DNA of 64,000 nucleotides from Bacteroidetes bacterium UBA6221 (GTDB lineage Bacteria; Bacteroidota; Bacteroidia; Chitinophagales; Chitinophagaceae), in assembly GCA_002421685.1 (NCBI GenBank), contig DISB01000018.1, positions 610,653 through 674,652 on the forward strand, written 5' to 3'. The position numbers and the translations under genes are program-made. Below, one piece after another: positions 59,988-64,000 of this stretch (position 1 is the first letter of the stretch; the number at the start of each line of letters is the position of its first letter). The notes below the pieces were generated by a model, which had not been told where the DNA came from, ran no database searches, and saw only the letters and a program-made list of their open reading frames with translations.

Positions 59988-60019
59988 CAAAAATACAATA
60001 AATATATTGTATTGCGAAA
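59988..60019 (-). promoter_or_regulatory. Orphan minus-strand promoter with operator-like palindrome
   Basis: TATTTTTG on the minus strand (59995-59988) with TTTC 20 nt upstream (60019-60016). The palindrome AATACAAT/ATTGTATT (59992-59999 and 60006-60013) covers the spacer and -7 region, as an operator would. Confidence 0.4.
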
Positions 60020-60152
60020 TTAAAATTGATTCACCGAAATCCCGCTGACGCGGATTTCGCGAAGAGAATCTGTGGTTAACGAAGTCACCCGGTTTATAAC
60101 CGTAATTTGAAAGGCTTGAGTACGTCTAAGTTGCAATGGATGTTAGGAGTAA

Positions 60153-60581
60153 CTACTTGCATGGTATAACCGTTACCGGTATTTTGGATTTATGTAAGAG
60201 GCTTTCAGCATAGCTTCCTACCAGTAAATGATTAATTCCAGTCCGGCCATGTGTGCCTATCACAATCATATCCGCATCCCATTCCTCTGCTATCTTTAAT
60301 ATCATTTCCACGGGCTTACCCTTTTCAATAAATTTCCAGACTTTATGATTTTTAAAAATATTATCGGTGAGCATTTGATGGCATTTTTGGAAATCCTTAT
60401 TTAGGACTTCTGCCATTTCGCTAGCTGAAATGCCGTCCGGCGTTATTAGCAGCGAAGTATTAATGACGCTTAATAATGCCAGTTCTGCCTTTAACTGTTG
60501 TCCCAGGTGAAATCCCTTGAGGGCAACTTTTTCTGCAGTTGGCCCATCATCAACGGATATCAATATTTTCTTGTAAAACAT
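60153..60581 (-). CDS. Universal stress protein (UspA family)
   Basis: A 142-residue USP domain protein. It opens FYKKILISVDDGPTAEKVAL and carries the nucleotide-binding motif IGTHGRTGINHLLVGSYAE (G-2x-G-9x-G/S). It lies 12 nt after the proton ATPase gene on the same strand, so both are likely co-expressed; pairing of USP proteins with transporters is common. An ATP-binding sensor role is inferred. Confidence 0.92.
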   Translation of the reverse strand: MFYKKILISVDDGPTAEKVALKGFHLGQQLKAELALLSVINTSLLITPDGISASEMAEVLNKDFQKCHQMLTDNIFKNHKVWKFIEKGKPVEMILKIAEEWDADMIVIGTHGRTGINHLLVGSYAESLLHKSKIPVTVIPCK

Positions 60582-60593
60582 GAAGATGCATTT

Positions 60594-62993
60594 TTAATTC
60601 AGTTTGAATTTCTTCAGCATACCAAATTTAATTAAATCGTTTACAACTAACGAAAAAAACAATGCGTAACTAATAATAATTAGAGATTGATAAAAGGGAA
60701 TTGTACGTAACCCCAAAATCCCTACCGTAGCAACAATTACTCCTAATATCATATCAGCGATTATTGCAAATAACAAAATGCTACTCGGGAAAGAACTCCA
60801 AAAATGTCTTCTTTCCCTTACGACAAATATCGAAAACAATGCAAAAAATAGCAGTAATTCGAAACAAAAAGTTATTAATTGATCATCATTGAGATTGAAA
60901 TAATTCAGACCGATAAACATCATTCCCAATGACTCGATCACCATTAAAATGCCTAATACAATCCCAATGAACGCCAATCTGCCTAATTCCCATTTTGCTG
61001 GTCGATTATGCCAAATTACATTGTCGGTGGATAATGCCACTTTCACAAAGTCCGTCATAAATATCATTATCAACATTGCCGAAGCTGAAATGATAAATTT
61101 ATTCAGCATAAGGAATGAGAAAACAATAAAACAGGTTTTAAGAATAGTTCTGGCGATTTTGTTTATTACCCAGATATTTATCCGCTCAAACATTTGCCGG
61201 CCTACTATGATCGGCGCTATAATATTTGACAGTCCCTCTTTGGTCAATACCATACTGGCGGCACTCTTTGCAACATCGGTTGCGTTATGTACAGCGATAC
61301 CAACTTCTGCCTGTTTTAACGCAGGTGCGTCATTCACACCATCTCCTGTCATGCCGACAATGTGTCCTTTTGATTGCAGCGCCTTAACAATATTGTATTT
61401 GTCTTCAGGATAGATTTCTGCGAAGCCGGGTGTGGCCTCCAGGCTTTCAATAGCTTTAGCAGGATTGGATTTAACTGCTGTATTGAATTCAAATGCCCTT
61501 ATGATGTTAGTGCCAATGTTTAACCTACGTGCTATTTCCCTGGCAATTGGGAAAGCATCGCCTGTTAGCATTTTTATCGAAATACCCATATCTTTTAGCT
61601 GGTTAATAATCTGCTGTGAACCCGCCCTTGGTGCGTCATATAGGGCTGTCATACCCACGAAATCAAGATTTGTGCCCTCTTTTCTCGTCATAGCAACTGC
61701 TATTATCCGATATCCCGATTTTGCCAGTTCGTTTGCGTCACTTTCTAATGACATAATTGTCTGCTCGTCCAGCTTGCAAGTCGCAGCAATTGTTCTCAAA
61801 GACCCTTTTACCACTAGGAATTCATCGTTCTTTGTTTTTATCAAGGCTTCTGTTTTTCTATTAGTAGGGTCGAATGGGATGAATTTTTTCTGACTATAAG
61901 AGCTAGTCATTATTTTTTTCTCTTTTGCAGCTTTTATAAATGCGACGTCAATGGCATCATTGTTTGCCTCATTAGACGCCAACGTACTATAAAGAAGTAC
62001 GTCATTTTCTGTAAACCCTCTGAATGGCAGTAATTTTGCAACAGTAAGTTGATTCATTGTAAGTGTTCCCGTTTTATCTACGCACAAAATATCCATTGAA
62101 GCAGCATCATCGAGAGCATTCAGCCGGGTAATGATAACACCATGGTTAGCCAACTCTATTGATCCTAAGGCCATGCTTGCTGTAAACATTGCTGAAAGCG
62201 CAACGGGAATAGCACTTAATAGCAAAACTAGTATCAACGGTAACATTTCTATCAAGTTTATCCCTTTTGACAAGGAGAAAATCAATGCTATCAACAGTAA
62301 TACTGACACGATAACCAATAGCCATTTTGTCACCCTAGAAACTATCTCATCGGTATGTGATTTGGGCCGTGCTAGTTTGATAAGCTGAACAGTTTTACCA
62401 AAATAGGTTCTGTTCCCGGTCAATGTTACTATTGCCGTAGCTTCACCTTTTGTGACTATTGACCCCGAATAAACCAAGTCAGCAGCGCCTTTTTCTAACG
62501 GAATTGATTCCCCGGTGAGCGCAGATTGGTCTATTGTTATGTCACCTTGTACAATTGTTATATCCGCAGGAGCAAAATCTCCCTTTCTTATTCTTACAAT
62601 ATCTCCGGGCACTAATTCCCTCCCAGGCACCGTTTGCCATTTACCATCTCTCAATAGCTTTACATTCACCTGCAATTTTTTCTTTAAGATATCAACTGCC
62701 TTTGCTGCATTTAATTCTTGTAAGAAACTTATTATTGCATTAAAAAAGAGTAAACCTAAAACGATATAAGCATCCAATCTTTTATGCAAAAACCATGAAA
62801 TGAGAATTATAAGTTCGAGCATCAAGGCCGTGAGACCCCAGAATTTTGAAAGAAATTTGAGTACCAAAGGATCCTTCTTATCAGGTACTTCATTAAAACC
62901 GTATTGTTTTATTTTACTTTCTACTTCTGCCTGGTTTAGCCCTGTTTCGAGGTTGGATTTATATTGTTGTGTGATATTTTCAATATTATTCAC
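60594..62993 (-). CDS. P3A-type proton-exporting P-type ATPase
   Basis: A 799-residue P-type ATPase of the plasma-membrane H+-ATPase subgroup. Motifs in order: TGES in the actuator (DQSALTGESIPLEKGA), PVAL in helix 4 (LLSAIPVALSAMFTASMALG), the phosphorylation site DKTGTLTMNQL (near residue 310), TGDA and MTGDGVNDAPALKQAEVG. Ten helices are expected. The N-terminus is short and lacks heavy-metal domains, and the C-terminal autoinhibitory tail of plant pumps is absent. Likely pumps H+ outward, perhaps for acid or energy stress. AT-richer than the nearby dnaJ/grpE genes. uspA follows. Confidence 0.92.
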   Translation of the reverse strand: MNNIENITQQYKSNLETGLNQAEVESKIKQYGFNEVPDKKDPLVLKFLSKFWGLTALMLELIILISWFLHKRLDAYIVLGLLFFNAIISFLQELNAAKAVDILKKKLQVNVKLLRDGKWQTVPGRELVPGDIVRIRKGDFAPADITIVQGDITIDQSALTGESIPLEKGAADLVYSGSIVTKGEATAIVTLTGNRTYFGKTVQLIKLARPKSHTDEIVSRVTKWLLVIVSVLLLIALIFSLSKGINLIEMLPLILVLLLSAIPVALSAMFTASMALGSIELANHGVIITRLNALDDAASMDILCVDKTGTLTMNQLTVAKLLPFRGFTENDVLLYSTLASNEANNDAIDVAFIKAAKEKKIMTSSYSQKKFIPFDPTNRKTEALIKTKNDEFLVVKGSLRTIAATCKLDEQTIMSLESDANELAKSGYRIIAVAMTRKEGTNLDFVGMTALYDAPRAGSQQIINQLKDMGISIKMLTGDAFPIAREIARRLNIGTNIIRAFEFNTAVKSNPAKAIESLEATPGFAEIYPEDKYNIVKALQSKGHIVGMTGDGVNDAPALKQAEVGIAVHNATDVAKSAASMVLTKEGLSNIIAPIIVGRQMFERINIWVINKIARTILKTCFIVFSFLMLNKFIISASAMLIMIFMTDFVKVALSTDNVIWHNRPAKWELGRLAFIGIVLGILMVIESLGMMFIGLNYFNLNDDQLITFCFELLLFFALFSIFVVRERRHFWSSFPSSILLFAIIADMILGVIVATVGILGLRTIPFYQSLIIISYALFFSLVVNDLIKFGMLKKFKLN

Positions 62994-63220
62994 TGTGTAG
63001 AAAACAAAAAACCAATACTAATTTATTAATAAATCATTGTATTCCGCGCTTTTGTGAAAATCCTTTACGTTGAAAAGAAAGTCTCCCAATCGTGCGTGTA
63101 AGGACAAGAATAGAGGAAAAACAAAGCCGCTGGAAATCAATGAGTTTGGTATATGTAACCCTCATTAGACTTTTTTCGAACCAATTTCTGAATGACTTAC
63201 AGTCCCTATAGCGTTTGATT
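62994..63220. other. Intergenic 227 bp containing repeat copy C
   Basis: Between the ATPase gene and the partial gene on the same strand. It holds the C copy of the TTCGAACCA repeat; otherwise nothing is recognised. The 64-codon frame here is not protein-like. Confidence 0.55.
63157..63201 (-). repeat. Dispersed 45-bp repeat, copy C
   Basis: Plus-strand text GTAACCCTCATTAGACTTTT then TTCGAACCAATTTCTGAATG. It matches copies A and B around TTCGAACCA and the preceding T-run. Unlike A and B it is not followed by a terminator hairpin. Confidence 0.55.
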
Positions 63221-64000
63221 TCATTCACTAATATCAGCTATAATCACAAAATCGGCTTCGTTTTTATATTCCGGCACTGTGCGCGCGGGCAATACGGTTG
63301 CCTTACAGCTCCCGTTTAATGCTACTAATTCATGAAAATGTTTTCTCCTGAAAGCCGTATCCTTCGTGTTGATATTGTAAGCAAATTCTGCAATGTTCAG
63401 GATATCACTTTTGTGAAGACCTTTTAAACCCGCTGCCGCGTTGGCGAGTGAATTTCCAACAGTATAAGTAGTGTGCTGCCCCCCGAAGAAACCAATAAAC
63501 CTGTCAATCTTTTGTTCATCGATGATTTGCTGCATGGCAGTAAACATAGAACTGTTGCGACGCTTTGCCCTCACTTCAACCAGGCCATCGTTTGTAATAA
63601 TGTCCTCAACTACAGGATAGTTGCTGCCGAAATAAGTTTTTGTGACATCGGGGTAGGCCAGGAACTGTTGTTGTACATACCCGAGTGTGCGCGTAAACAC
63701 GGAATTGTCGTATACGACGAACCTGCCATCAATGACTTTCCACATAACGAGCGGCGGGTCTGAGAGATGCGCAGCAATAGTATCCATTACCGGCCTTAAT
63801 GGCGCGGGTACGGCCTGCCCGATGGGAGCAAGTCTTTTTAAGGTCCGGAAGACATCAGTACGCTCAAAATCCACTCCATGTATCACGATCTTCCGTCCAT
63901 CCGGCAGCCCCCTGTTGTATTCATACAGTCGTGTCCAGAGACGCGAATACAGGCTGTGCGTTCGTGGCCATGCCGGATTATACAGATAGGTTGTATCGCC
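63221..64000 (-). CDS. Partial protein of unknown function (N-terminus outside window)
   Basis: An open frame of 260 codons that continues past the right edge (GDTTYLYNPAWPRTHSLYSR is its most N-terminal part visible). It includes LYEYNRGLPDGRKIVIHGVD then FERTDVFRTLKRLAP, a segment reminiscent of erythromycin-esterase/ChaN-like proteins, where 'GxDFE' motifs occur. The C-terminal FIGFFGGQHTTYTVGNSLAN with a Gly/His-rich turn is also compatible. The end is ATVLPARTVPEYKNEADFVI. Assignment is weak; the gene is real, judging by composition and length. Confidence 0.6.
   Translation of the reverse strand, partial: GDTTYLYNPAWPRTHSLYSRLWTRLYEYNRGLPDGRKIVIHGVDFERTDVFRTLKRLAPIGQAVPAPLRPVMDTIAAHLSDPPLVMWKVIDGRFVVYDNSVFTRTLGYVQQQFLAYPDVTKTYFGSNYPVVEDIITNDGLVEVRAKRRNSSMFTAMQQIIDEQKIDRFIGFFGGQHTTYTVGNSLANAAAGLKGLHKSDILNIAEFAYNINTKDTAFRRKHFHELVALNGSCKATVLPARTVPEYKNEADFVIIADISE

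Larger units (their letters stand above)
59371..60152. other. Gene-poor 782-bp region with leader-like elements
   Basis: No gene is supported here. On the minus strand there is an orphan promoter with overlapping palindrome (59988-60019), a short ORF start at 59946, a terminator hairpin (59882-59907), then CCTGGCATCAAAACGGAACA (about 59831-59850), another GGGAACA segment near 59740, and an AT-rich AATTGTCGAATTGTCAAATT stretch (about 59464-59483). A second hairpin (GAAATCC/GGATTTC) lies at 60037-60059. The 89- and 97-codon frames across this region have no protein-like character. Confidence 0.65.

Noticed and set aside
63034..63228. 64-codon minus-strand frame containing repeat copy C
   Set aside because: Its coding content is mainly the repeat; no start context or protein-like sequence.
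1..64000. tRNA, rRNA, CRISPR or insertion sequences
   Set aside because: I looked for T-loop plus acceptor patterns, rRNA blocks, regularly spaced repeats and transposase motifs on both strands and saw none that could be supported.

Overview
The window is a typical chromosomal stretch of a Bacteroidota bacterium, most likely order Chitinophagales (Chitinophagaceae-like). This is inferred from gene content, since no rRNA is present. Evidence: several secreted proteins end in type A sorting domains of the type IX secretion system (T9SS); the conserved mutY-ssb-gldE block is present; and many genes are preceded by the Bacteroidota promoter form TTTG/TTG, 19-21 nt, TAnnTTTG, mostly without a clear Shine-Dalgarno. 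Base composition is moderate, except for an AT-rich restriction-modification cassette at 25.2-27.1 kb. No tRNA, rRNA, CRISPR array, insertion sequence or prophage was recognised.

Layout. 0-7.5 kb: an Omp28-like partial gene, a large M4 metalloprotease with a T9SS domain, a TerB-like protein, alanine dehydrogenase and a second T9SS cargo. 7.5-8.6 kb: gene-poor, with repeats, an orphan promoter and tandem terminator-like hairpins. 8.6-11.6 kb: an MBL-fold hydrolase, parA, parB and a YkgJ-like protein, probably one operon. 11.6-15 kb: a ParE/antitoxin pair, OsmC, a small basic protein, a serine-hydrolase homologue lacking its catalytic motif, and a lipoprotein. 15-22 kb: a transketolase N-terminal half divergent from mutY-ssb-gldE, an orphan T9SS domain, and a second DUF21/CBS/CorC protein. 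22-25 kb: a small secreted protein with a strong promoter and long leader, acyl-CoA dehydrogenase and a helix-hairpin-helix protein. 25-27.6 kb: a ScaI-like R-M cassette with a controller gene, next to a truncated nucleotidyltransferase. 27.6-36.6 kb: a CrtI-type oxidoreductase, Nif3-like protein, zinc-ribbon protein, alpha/beta hydrolase, fbp, corA, Nudix and recR. 36.7-42.5 kb: lipoproteins, a T9SS cargo, a leader-like locus without a cognate gene, dnaK and a TSUP permease. 42.5-50.2 kb: menG, engB, a polytopic membrane protein, a GH3 enzyme, lptB, metF and an OXA-like beta-lactamase. 50.3-57.5 kb: DoxX, rhomboid, an MbnP/MbnH-type copper-protein pair, a T9SS cargo and a CBS protein. 57.6-64 kb: grpE-dnaJ, another gene-poor repeat region, uspA with a P3A proton ATPase, and a partial gene.

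How the parts relate. Housekeeping functions dominate: chromosome partition, repair, chaperones, LPS export, one-carbon metabolism and gluconeogenesis. T9SS supplies several secreted products. The accessory pieces are the R-M cassette, the toxin-antitoxin pair, the H+-ATPase/USP pair and the MbnP/MbnH pair.

The least explained material is non-coding. Three gene-poor loci (7.9-8.5, 38.0-38.4 and 59.5-60.0 kb) each combine a promoter-like sequence, a very short ORF, a terminator-type hairpin and related GGAACA/GGAAACA motifs. They look like leader or small-RNA loci rather than protein genes.
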